Shown: positions 56,931 to 64,000 of the stretch, one piece after another | Numbering within the stretch: the stretch's first letter is position 1 | How the letters are laid out: each line of letters begins with the position of its first letter | Assembly: GCF_021129215.1 (NCBI RefSeq) | Contig: NZ_JAJOLP010000001.1 | Coordinates: 3,162,001-3,226,000 of the forward strand | DNA from: Agromyces sp. S2-1-8 | Lineage (GTDB): Bacteria; Actinomycetota; Actinomycetes; Actinomycetales; Microbacteriaceae | Reading direction: 5' to 3' | Length of the DNA stretch: 64,000 bases | Program-made: the position numbers and the translations under genes | Notes under the pieces: generated by a model | The model's input: the letters and a program-made list of their open reading frames with translations, nothing else | What the model was told of the DNA's origin: nothing | Databases searched by the model: none

Positions 56931-58219
56931 CCACGGGGACGATCGAGCAGACCGGCGCCAACGGGTTCCGGCGGCCGTCGCGCACGGCGCGGGCGGTCCG
57001 CGCCGTCGGCGACGTGCGCGACCGCCACGGCGGGCGTCGACTCGCGACCGGCATCGCGGTCGCCGGCGGCGTGGTCATCCTGTGGTTCCTGGCGCGCGCG
57101 ATCATCCTCGCGCCGCTCTTCCCACCGGGGCCGGGGCCGTGGCCGGCCTGGATCGCCCTCGCCGTCATCATCGGCATCGGGGTCGTCTCGCGCATCTTCT
57201 CGCGCGACCAGCCGCTGCCCGACGTGCTCTACGTCTTCCTGCTCGTCGCACTGGCCGTACCGATCTGGCTCGACGTCTCCGCGACGTGGGGGCTGCTCCA
57301 CCTCGGGGTCACGCCGACGGCCGCGGCCGCGACGGGGGCCGTCCTCATGCCGGTCGCGGCGATCCGCGGCACGCGCGTGCCGCTCGCCGTCGCGATCACC
57401 ACCGGCGTGGTGCTCGCCGTTGCGGCCCTCCTGCAGGCCGCGTCGGCCGGGCCGTACACGGCCACCGGCCTCGCGGTGGCCGCGGCGGCAGTGCTGCCGC
57501 TCGTGCTCGCCGTCGTCACGATCCGAGGGTTCCGCCGGCTCGTCGTGCGCGAGCTCGATCTCTCGCTCGTGCAGAGCACCGTCGCGACGCCGCCCTCCCC
57601 CGTCGGCATGCGCGCCTCGGAGGAGCTCGCGCAGCTCGATTTCGATGCCGAGACCCTGCTCGACGACGTGGGATCGGGGCGCATCGCGATCCCGCTGCCC
57701 GCCGAGGCCGCGGAGCGGGCCGGTCAGCTCGCCGCCGCGCTTCGAGCCCGTCTCATCGAGGGTCGCACCGACACCTGGCTGCGACACGCCGTGACCGAGT
57801 CCGCGTATCTGAGCGAGCACGTCGTCGTCGACGATCCCGAGGGCGCCGCCGGTTACCTCGGCAAGACGCAGCGCGACAACCTGCTGCTCGCGCTCTGGCT
57901 GCTGGGCGGCGAGCGCAGGAAGGGCCAGACGACGCCGATCTCGGTGGTCGTCACGACGTCCGACTCCGAGGTCGACGACGAAGAGCACGCGACGTCGGAA
58001 GCGGCTCGAACGGCACCGGTCGTGCTCATCGGCATCGAGATCGACGGCGTCGCACACCGACGTCTGGACGCCGCGACGTGGGACGCTATCGGTAATGTCG
58101 GAACACACGATGTCGTCGGCGGCCCCGCTGCCTTCCGCATCGACATCGAGTGCCGGGCGGACCCGACCGTCCCGGCGAGTGCGTCGGCCGCCACCGCGGC
58201 CCGTCCGAGGGGAAGCTGA
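56927..58219 (+). CDS. Unknown membrane protein in a two-component operon
   Basis: A 430-residue protein I do not recognise. An N-terminal Arg-rich segment (to ~45) precedes about six helices (45-70, 80-97, 105-125, 130-150, 155-175, 185-205), then a soluble part of ~220 residues, ending Ala/Thr-rich. The soluble part contains RDNLLLALWLLGGE and TPISVVVTTSDSE, faintly like an N-box and strand of a kinase ATPase domain, but without a phospho-His, a clear Asn-box or G-boxes. It may be a degenerate kinase or a membrane partner that tunes the kinase. The GTG start overlaps the kinase stop; the stop directly abuts the regulator start. Confidence 0.72.
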   Translation: MTTGTIEQTGANGFRRPSRTARAVRAVGDVRDRHGGRRLATGIAVAGGVVILWFLARAIILAPLFPPGPGPWPAWIALAVIIGIGVVSRIFSRDQPLPDVLYVFLLVALAVPIWLDVSATWGLLHLGVTPTAAAATGAVLMPVAAIRGTRVPLAVAITTGVVLAVAALLQAASAGPYTATGLAVAAAAVLPLVLAVVTIRGFRRLVVRELDLSLVQSTVATPPSPVGMRASEELAQLDFDAETLLDDVGSGRIAIPLPAEAAERAGQLAAALRARLIEGRTDTWLRHAVTESAYLSEHVVVDDPEGAAGYLGKTQRDNLLLALWLLGGERRKGQTTPISVVVTTSDSEVDDEEHATSEAARTAPVVLIGIEIDGVAHRRLDAATWDAIGNVGTHDVVGGPAAFRIDIECRADPTVPASASAATAARPRGS

Positions 58220-58870
58220 ATGCCCGACACCGCTCCACCGATCCGACTCGCGATCGTCGACGACCATCGAATGCTGCTCGGTGCGCTCACCGAGTGGCTG
58301 CGCGGCGCCTCGGCCGAGATCGAGCTCGTCGCGGCCGTGCCCTCGTGGTCCGAGCTGCTCGCCCACCCCGACTTCCCGGTCGACGTGGTGCTGCTCGACC
58401 TCGACCTGCGCGACAACATCCCGATCTCGCTCAAGCTCTCGATGCTGAAGTCCGCCGAAGTGCAGACGATGCTCATGAGCAACTACTCCGAACCCGCCGT
58501 CGTTCGCGAGGCGCTCAGCGCCGGTGCGATGGGCTACCTCGTCAAGTCGGAGCCCGTCGAATCGATCATCGAGGCGATCCGGTCGGCGATGCTCGGCGAG
58601 TCGTACCTGACGCCCGAGCTCGAGGCCGCGCTGCTCGACGACGGCACGGTGCCGAAGCTCTCGGCGCAGGAGCGTCGCGTGATGGCGCTCTACGGCGCCG
58701 GCCAGCCGGTCAAGGCCGTCGCCTTCCAGCTCGGCATCTCGGAGGAGACGGCGAAGAGCTATCTCAAGCGCATCCGTGAGAAGTACCGTGCCGCCGGGTA
58801 CGACGTCGGCACGAAGGTCGCGCTGCGCAAGCGCGCGATCGCCGACGGCATCCTGCTGCAGTCCGACTGA
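58220..58870 (+). CDS. NarL/FixJ-type response regulator
   Basis: A 216-residue regulator. Receiver: acidic pair Asp14-Asp15, phospho-Asp60 in VVLLDLDLRD, Ser87 and Lys109 (YLVKS). A C-terminal LuxR-type helix-turn-helix follows (LSAQERRVMALYGAGQPVKAVAFQLGISEETAKSYLKRI in pieces around 150-190). It starts immediately after the stop of the unknown membrane protein. Partner of the kinase at 55.8 kb; target genes unknown. Confidence 0.92.
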   Translation: MPDTAPPIRLAIVDDHRMLLGALTEWLRGASAEIELVAAVPSWSELLAHPDFPVDVVLLDLDLRDNIPISLKLSMLKSAEVQTMLMSNYSEPAVVREALSAGAMGYLVKSEPVESIIEAIRSAMLGESYLTPELEAALLDDGTVPKLSAQERRVMALYGAGQPVKAVAFQLGISEETAKSYLKRIREKYRAAGYDVGTKVALRKRAIADGILLQSD

Positions 58871-58915
58871 CGGCGGCATCCTTCATCGGTGACCTGCCCG
58901 GTGCCGCTCACCCGT

Positions 58916-60190
58916 TCAGACGTCGACGGCCGGGGTGGCTCCGGTCGCGTAGGGCACGTGAACACCGCGGCCGCGCAGGGCCCGGTCCATCGCGAAGCTG
59001 CAGAGCGCGAGCCCGATGCCGGCGATCGTGAGCACGAGGCCGACCCAGATCGGTGCGACGTAGCCGAAGCCGGCGGCGATCACGGTGCCGCCGAGCAGGG
59101 CGCCGAGGCTGTTGCCGATGTTCAGCGCCGAGTGGTTCAACGCAGCTGCGATCGACTGGCTGTCGCGCGCGACATCCATCAGCCTGGTCTGGATGGTCGG
59201 CGCGAGCGCCGACGAGGTCGCCCCGATGAGGAACGCGCCGACGAAGAGCCCCGCCGCGAACTGCGCGGTGAGGGCCAGCAGCGCGAGCGAGGCCGCGAGC
59301 GCCGCGAACGACAGGTACATCGTGCGACGCACGCTCCAATCGGCGAGCCGGCCGCCGACGAGGTTGCCGACCGTCATTCCGAGGCCGGTGGCGACGAGCA
59401 CGAGCGGCACGGCCGCCGTCGCGAGTCCGGTGACCTCGGTCGCGAGCGGAGCGATGTAGCTGTACATGGCGAAGAAGCCGCCGAACCCGATCGCGCCGAT
59501 GGCGATCGCGAACCACACCTGCGGCCGGGTGAACGCGCCGAGCTCGCGGCGCACGCTCGCCGCCGGGTCGCCGGGCTGCCACGGCACCGCGACGGCGACC
59601 GCGACGAACGTGAGCGCGAAGATCGCGGCGACGGCGAGGTAGGCCACCCGCCAGCTCGTGGCCTGCCCGAGCCACGTGATCGCGGGGACGCCGATCACGT
59701 TCGCGATCGTGAGGCCCGACAGCACGAGCGCGACGCCGCGACCGCGCTTGCCGGGACCCATCAGGCTCGCGGCGACGAGCGAGGCGATTCCGAAGTACGC
59801 GCCGTGCGGGAGGGCCGAGAGGAATCGGGCGACGAGCACGAGCCCGAACGACGGCAGCACCGCCGACGCCACGGTGCCGATCGTGAACGCGGCGACGAGG
59901 GCCAGCAGCAGTCGCTTGCGCGGCCAGCGCGCGGCCACGGCCGCGATGGTCGGCGCGCCGACGACGACCCCGAGCGCGTACGCCGAGATGATCCAGCCGG
60001 CCGTCGCGTTCGCCGCGTCGGCCGATTCGGCGTGGATGCCGGGCAGGAGGTCGAGCGCGAGGTCGGGCAGCAGGCCCATCGCCACGAACTCGGTCGATCC
60101 GATGCCGAAGCCGCCGAGGGCGAGCGCGAGGAGCGCGAAACGAACGCGGGCCGGCGACAACGTCGTCGGCCCGGAGAGATCTGGGGTCAC
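58916..60190 (-). CDS. MFS transporter, DHA1/AraJ-like
   Basis: A 424-residue major facilitator with about 12 helices. The first helix GGFGIGSTEFVAMGLLPDLA, the loop-2/3 motif AARWPRKRLL and helix 5 (LSGLTIANVIGVP) place it among sugar-efflux/drug-H+ antiporters of the AraJ/YdhP type. GTG start at 60190. It converges with the response regulator across a 45-base gap in which no hairpin was found. Confidence 0.92.
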   Translation of the reverse strand: MTPDLSGPTTLSPARVRFALLALALGGFGIGSTEFVAMGLLPDLALDLLPGIHAESADAANATAGWIISAYALGVVVGAPTIAAVAARWPRKRLLLALVAAFTIGTVASAVLPSFGLVLVARFLSALPHGAYFGIASLVAASLMGPGKRGRGVALVLSGLTIANVIGVPAITWLGQATSWRVAYLAVAAIFALTFVAVAVAVPWQPGDPAASVRRELGAFTRPQVWFAIAIGAIGFGGFFAMYSYIAPLATEVTGLATAAVPLVLVATGLGMTVGNLVGGRLADWSVRRTMYLSFAALAASLALLALTAQFAAGLFVGAFLIGATSSALAPTIQTRLMDVARDSQSIAAALNHSALNIGNSLGALLGGTVIAAGFGYVAPIWVGLVLTIAGIGLALCSFAMDRALRGRGVHVPYATGATPAVDV

Positions 60191-60306
60191 CGACCGATTC
60201 TCGCACGGATCGAATCGATTCGACAACCCGGCCGCACCGACTGCCCCGACCAGCACGCGCGCTGCGGGCGACCACCTGCGCCCGATCCGGCGCGGTGAGG
60301 TGGGAC

Positions 60307-60609
60307 TCAGCCGTCGAGCTGGGCCTCGAGCCGCTCGAGCTTGCCGTCGATCTCACCCGTGAACCCCGGCCGGATGTCGGCCTTCAGCACGAGCGACACC
60401 CGCGACCCGTACGCCCCGACGGCCTCGGTGGCACGACGGACGACGTCGAAGACCTCGTCCCACTCCCCCTCGATCTCCGTGAACATCGACGTCGTGCGGT
60501 TCGGGAGCCCCGACTCGCGCACGATCTTCACGGCCGCCGCGACGGCGTCGTGCACCGACCCGTCTGCACGGCCCGTGCCGCTCGGCGCGACGGAGAATGC
60601 GACCAGCAT
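60307..60609 (-). CDS. Thiamine-binding (MTH1187/YkoF-type) protein
   Basis: A 100-residue ferredoxin-like fold protein of the UPF0045/MTH1187 family, which binds thiamine or its pyrimidine part: MLVAFSVAPSGTG, SGLPNRTTSMFTEIEGEWDEV, RVSLVLKADIRPG. GGAGGG lies upstream of the ATG at 60609. It follows a GT87-like membrane protein on the same strand after 34 bases; no thiamine genes adjoin. Confidence 0.87.
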   Translation of the reverse strand: MLVAFSVAPSGTGRADGSVHDAVAAAVKIVRESGLPNRTTSMFTEIEGEWDEVFDVVRRATEAVGAYGSRVSLVLKADIRPGFTGEIDGKLERLEAQLDG

Positions 60610-60643
60610 GTTCGACCATCCCTCCGGCGGCACGGCCCGGCGC

Positions 60644-61900
60644 TCACGCGATCGTCGGCGCCCCGTCCCGCCGGGAACCAGCCTGCCACACGGCTCGCAG
60701 CGCCCAGACGAGCACGGCCACGAGCAGCACGACCTTCGCGGTAAGCAGGAAGACGAACGCGGGGTTCGCGATGAGGAGCCAGCCGTACCAGTACGGGTAG
60801 ATGATCTGGGTGAACAGCGCGATCGCGGCCGCGAGCACGGCCGGCACGACGAAGCGCGACGGGCGCAGCACGAGGCCGAGCACGACGGGCGCGGCGAGCC
60901 ACGTCACGAACTGCGGCGAGCCGACCTTGTTCGCGAGCATGAGCACGACCACGAACGCGAGCGAGAGCGGCGCGAGCAGGAGCCCGAGGTACGCGCCGCG
61001 ACGCGCCGCGCGGATGCCGAACGCGACGACGACGAGCACCCCGACGATCATCAGCGGGGTCGTGAGCGCGGCCGCGGTCCCGGCCCCCGGGCCGGCGATC
61101 TGGAACGTCAGGATGTCACGGTCGTAGACGATCGTGACGTCCTTGGCACCGGCGACGATCCGCCACAGCCAGAACACCGCGGCGGGTGCCTCGATCTGGA
61201 GTCCGCGGCCGGCCTGCTCGGCGATGAAGCCGACGGCGTTCATGCCGGAACCGGCGAGCAGGCTCACCCCGAGGATGCCGATGCTGAGCACGACGGCGAC
61301 CGTGACGACCTCGAGCCGCCGGCGCACGGCGATGACGAGCGCGGCGACGAGCGCGGCCGGCCAGACCTTCACCCAGGCGCCGATCGTGAGCAGGGTCGCC
61401 GCGACGCGCGGCCGGCCGGCGGCCCACAGCAGGCCGGTGATCGCGAACGGCACCGTCACCGCGTCGATGCGCCCGAGCGCGATGGGGCCGAGCAGCGCGA
61501 TGAACGCGAGCCACCACCATGCCGCGAGCCGGCGCCGGCGCGAGAGCGCGGCGCGCCCGATCAGGATCGAGAACGCGATCGCGTCGAGCAGCACGACGAT
61601 CGCGAGCCAGGTCTGGGCGACGTACGCCTCGCCGAATGCGAGCGCCGCGGACATCGGCGCGAAGGCGAGGATCGGGTAGACCCACGGGGCGTCGATGCCC
61701 ATGCGCAGCCAGCCGTGCGCCGCGTTCTCCGCCCAGATCCGGTAGACGCCGGTGACGTCGCCCATCGGCAGGCCCGGCGCCTCGAGGTTCAGCCACACGA
61801 CGAGGCCGTGCGCGACGACGAAGCCCACCCACAGGGCCCCGCGCCCGCCGAGCCATCGCCGGAACGCGACGCCCGTCGCCTCGCGTTCGTCCCCCGTCAC
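60644..61900 (-). CDS. GT87/DUF2029-like polyprenol-glycosyltransferase
   Basis: A 418-residue protein with about ten to eleven helices. The first external loop has MGDVTGVYRIWAENAAHG, resembling the Asp-containing first loop of GT-C mannosyltransferases such as PimE and DUF2029, and PWVYPILAFAPM lies in the second. Such enzymes use polyprenol-phosphate sugars to build envelope glycans. GTG start with GGAG-free leader. Exact sugar and acceptor unknown. Confidence 0.8.
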   Translation of the reverse strand: MTGDEREATGVAFRRWLGGRGALWVGFVVAHGLVVWLNLEAPGLPMGDVTGVYRIWAENAAHGWLRMGIDAPWVYPILAFAPMSAALAFGEAYVAQTWLAIVVLLDAIAFSILIGRAALSRRRRLAAWWWLAFIALLGPIALGRIDAVTVPFAITGLLWAAGRPRVAATLLTIGAWVKVWPAALVAALVIAVRRRLEVVTVAVVLSIGILGVSLLAGSGMNAVGFIAEQAGRGLQIEAPAAVFWLWRIVAGAKDVTIVYDRDILTFQIAGPGAGTAAALTTPLMIVGVLVVVAFGIRAARRGAYLGLLLAPLSLAFVVVLMLANKVGSPQFVTWLAAPVVLGLVLRPSRFVVPAVLAAAIALFTQIIYPYWYGWLLIANPAFVFLLTAKVVLLVAVLVWALRAVWQAGSRRDGAPTIA

Positions 61901-61997
61901 GCGGAAGATCCTAGCCGAGCGTCACATTCCGCCACGCGCAGGCGTAGTGTCGGCGACATCCGCGATGCTGGATGCCACGACCACCCCGGAGGCCCCC

Positions 61998-62861
61998 ATG
62001 ACCCGACGCACCTCGTCCCGGCGCCCGTTCGCACGCTCGATCGCAGCCCTGGTCGGCGCCGGCGCTGCTGCGTTCGTCCTCGTCGCCTGCGCGTCGACGG
62101 GCGCCGGCGACGACGGCACCGCCGACGACGGGCACGTCACCCCCGGCAAGCTGACGGTCGGCACCGGCGAACCGGCCTACTTCCCCTGGGTGCTCGACGA
62201 CGCCCCCGAGAGCGGCAAGGGCTTCGAAGCTGCGGTCGCCTACGCCGTCGCCGACGAGCTCGGCTATGCCCGAGACGACGTCGTCTGGGTGCGCACGACC
62301 TTCGACCAGGCCATCGCGCCCGGCCCGAAGGACTTCGATCTCAACCTGCAGCAGTTCTCGATCACCGACGAGCGGGCCGAGAGCGTCGACTTCTCGTCGC
62401 CGTACTACGAGACGACCCAGGTCGTCATCACGGTCGAGGGCTCGCCCGCGTCGGGCGCGTCGTCGATCGCCGACCTCAAGCCGCTGCTCATCGGCGCGCA
62501 GACCGGCACCACGAGCTTCGACGCGATCGAGCAGGTCATCCAGCCGGCCGCCGGCGCGATGGTGTTCAACACCAACGACGACGCGAAGCTGGCGCTGCAG
62601 AGCGGCACCGTCGACGCGATCGTGGTCGACCTTCCCACCGCGTTCTACCTCACGGGGGCCGAGCTCGACGGCGGTGAGATCATCGGACAGCTGCCCGAGA
62701 CCTCCGAGGGCGGCGACGAGTTCGGCATCGTGCTCGCGAAGGACTCCCCGCTCACCGCCGACGTGACGGCCGCGGTCGACGCGCTCCGCGCCGACGGCAC
62801 GCTCGACGACCTCGCGGCCGAGTGGCTCGGCGGCGACGACACGGCACCGGTCCTCGAGTGA
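61998..62861 (+). CDS. Polar amino acid ABC substrate-binding lipoprotein
   Basis: A 287-residue family 3 solute-binding protein: lipobox LVAC at about residue 33, KLTVGTGEPAYFPWVLDD, GFEAAVAYAVADELG, DFDLNLQQFSITDERAESVDFSSPYY and NTNDDAKLALQSGTVDAIV. The signature is that of glutamine/arginine/polar amino acid binding proteins. GGAGG lies six bases before the ATG. The permease and ATPase follow on the same strand. Confidence 0.92.
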   Translation: MTRRTSSRRPFARSIAALVGAGAAAFVLVACASTGAGDDGTADDGHVTPGKLTVGTGEPAYFPWVLDDAPESGKGFEAAVAYAVADELGYARDDVVWVRTTFDQAIAPGPKDFDLNLQQFSITDERAESVDFSSPYYETTQVVITVEGSPASGASSIADLKPLLIGAQTGTTSFDAIEQVIQPAAGAMVFNTNDDAKLALQSGTVDAIVVDLPTAFYLTGAELDGGEIIGQLPETSEGGDEFGIVLAKDSPLTADVTAAVDALRADGTLDDLAAEWLGGDDTAPVLE

Positions 62862-62901
62862 GCACGGCAGCGTGACGCGCCGCCCGGCGCGCACGGGCCG
62901 A

Positions 62902-62907
62902 TAGCGT
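62902..62907 (+). promoter_or_regulatory. Possible -10 for the permease gene
   Basis: TAGCGT ends seven bases before the GTG at 62915, where no Shine-Dalgarno sequence is seen; a leaderless internal transcript of permease and ATPase is possible. Confidence 0.35.
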
Positions 62908-62914
62908 TGCTGTC

Positions 62915-63817
62915 GTGATCACCACCCCCTCCTCCGGCGACGGCGCGACCGGCGCGCCCTCCGGTACCGCCGCGGCATGGCAGCCGAGCGCGCTCGAGCT
63001 CGAGCGACGCGGGTACCGGCGCCGCCAGACGCGTCGTTCGGTGCTCATCAGCGCGCTCTCGACCGTCGTGTTCGCGGTGCTGATCGCCTGGGCGCTCATC
63101 GGCTCGCCCGGCTGGGCCGCCGTGCAGCACGCCTTCTTCGACCCCGAGGTCGCCCTCGCCTCGCTGCCGCGCATCCTCCAGGGGCTGTGGCTCAACATCC
63201 AGGTGCTCGTCGCGGCATCGATCGGCGTCATCGTCTTCGCACTGCTGCTCGCGAGCCTGCGCACCCTCCGCGAGCCGGTGTTCTTCCCGCTCCGGGCGCT
63301 CGCAGCCGGATACACCGACCTGTTCCGCGGGGTGCCGCTCATCATCGTGCTCTACCTCGTGGGCTTCGGCGTGCCGGGGCTCGACTTCTTCCCGCGCGTG
63401 CCGGTCGCGGTCTGGGGCACGATCGCGCTGATCCTCACCTACTCGGCGTACGTCTCGGAGGTGTTCCGGGCGGGCATCGAGGCCGTGCACCCCTCGCAGC
63501 GCCTCGCCGCCCGCGCCCTCGGGCTCAGCCACGGCCAGACCATGCGCCGGGTCGTGCTGCCCCAGGCCCTGCGCAAGGTGACCCCGGCGCTCATGAACGA
63601 CTTCGTCGCCATGCAGAAGGACGTGGGGCTCATCTCCGTGCTCGGCGCCGTCGATGCCGTTCGCGCGGCGCAGATCGAGCAGGCGCACTACTTCAACTAC
63701 ACGCCGTACGTCGTGGCCGGCCTGCTCTTCGTGCTGCTCGCGTGGCCGATGATCCGGCTCACCGACTGGGTGACCGCCCGCATGCGCTCCCGCGAGCAGA
63801 TCGGCAGCATCGTATGA
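62915..63817 (+). CDS. Polar amino acid ABC permease
   Basis: A 300-residue permease of the HisMQ/GlnP type. After an acidic and basic N-terminal extension of ~45 residues come about six helices; the EAA-loop reads [31 protein letters not shown], and [20 protein letters not shown] is the typical early segment. It pairs as a homodimer with the ATPase whose gene overlaps by 4 bases (ATGA). Confidence 0.93.
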   Translation: MITTPSSGDGATGAPSGTAAAWQPSALELERRGYRRRQTRRSVLISALSTVVFAVLIAWALIGSPGWAAVQHAFFDPEVALASLPRILQGLWLNIQVLVAASIGVIVFALLLASLRTLREPVFFPLRALAAGYTDLFRGVPLIIVLYLVGFGVPGLDFFPRVPVAVWGTIALILTYSAYVSEVFRAGIEAVHPSQRLAARALGLSHGQTMRRVVLPQALRKVTPALMNDFVAMQKDVGLISVLGAVDAVRAAQIEQAHYFNYTPYVVAGLLFVLLAWPMIRLTDWVTARMRSREQIGSIV

Positions 63818-64000
63818 GCGGCGGCGACCCCACGATCGTCGCCACCGACGCGACCGGCACCGTGCTGAGCCTCCGCGGCGTCCGCCGCGCCTTCGGCGAG
63901 AAGGTGGTGCTCGACGGCATCGACCTCGACGTCGCCGCGCACGAGGTCGTCGCCCTGGTGGGCGCGAGCGGCTCGGGCAAGTCGACGCTGCTCCGCACGG
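63814..64000 (+). CDS. Amino acid ABC ATP-binding protein, N-terminal part (cut by window end)
   Basis: The first 62 codons of an ABC ATPase: [21 protein letters not shown] and Walker [10 protein letters not shown] are visible before the window ends. By position it energises the importer encoded by the two preceding genes. The ATG overlaps the permease stop (ATGA). Confidence 0.9.
   Translation, partial: MSGGDPTIVATDATGTVLSLRGVRRAFGEKVVLDGIDLDVAAHEVVALVGASGSGKSTLLRT

Overview
The window reads as a chromosomal segment of a high-GC actinobacterium. I favour the family Microbacteriaceae, with an Agromyces-like genus as a guess. The base composition is strongly GC-rich throughout, GTG and TTG starts are frequent, neighbouring genes often overlap by ATGA or GTGA, and the central order rho-prfA-prmC-tsaC-wecA-atpIBEFHAGDC is typical of actinobacteria. 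There is no prophage, insertion sequence, CRISPR array or plasmid-type module. The content is largely core chromosome with small accessory insertions.

Layout. 1-5.8 kb: the end of a class III aminotransferase, a DUF4192 protein, a DNA-alkylation repair pair (ogt, tag), a secreted HExxHxxGxxH metalloprotease, then yaaA and a P-loop kinase trailing the ATP synthase operon. 5.8-15.4 kb (minus strand): the full F1Fo ATP synthase operon with an atpI-like gene, preceded by a WecA/TagO-type transferase and the tRNA t6A enzyme TsaC. 15.5-18.4 kb: a DrrAB-type ABC exporter with a divergent TetR regulator. 18.4-20.9 kb: prmC, and divergent cysK-cysE. 21-24.2 kb: prfA and rho. 24.5-32 kb: an aspartate-family operon argS, DUF2993 gene, lysA, hom, thrC, thrB. 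32-34 kb: a lipoprotein, a ROK-type regulator and tRNA-Arg(CCG). 34-40 kb: a TPM-domain membrane protein with PspA, an arginase-like protein, a flavin disulfide reductase and a small HExxH protein. 40-45 kb: a siderophore-iron uptake operon under a DtxR/IdeR-type iron box. 45-52 kb: an amidase, a GNAT acetyltransferase, then a minus-strand chain of SDR, K+ channel, phosphoribosyltransferase, two tandem S51-like proteins and ung. 51.7-55.6 kb: an acyltransferase-3 protein, then metY and metX. 55.8-58.9 kb: a three-gene signalling operon (histidine kinase, unknown membrane protein, NarL-type response regulator). 58.9-64 kb: an MFS exporter, a thiamine-binding-type protein, a GT87-like membrane protein, and a polar amino acid ABC importer cut by the window end.

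How the genes fit together. Biosynthesis of aspartate-family and sulfur amino acids is concentrated here: lysA-hom-thrC-thrB make lysine, homoserine and threonine; metX-metY make homocysteine from homoserine; cysE-cysK make cysteine. The iron cluster contains ATPase, lipoprotein, fused permease and cytoplasmic reductase, all downstream of one iron box.

Most unusual observations: (i) a family of near-perfect palindromic terminators sharing the arm GGATGCCTCG, found in four gene gaps, with orphan half-copies elsewhere; (ii) an atpB gene whose conserved N-terminus has no ATG, GTG or TTG and seems to start at CTG; (iii) a kinase / unknown membrane protein / regulator operon; (iv) two opposite-strand or accessory inserts splitting the usual prfA-prmC-tsaC run; (v) several enzymes with a changed hallmark residue (arginase GGDC, Ogt GCHRV, ROK protein without its zinc motif). 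No wholly new multi-gene system is certain; the three-gene signalling operon and the tandem S51 pair are the best candidates.
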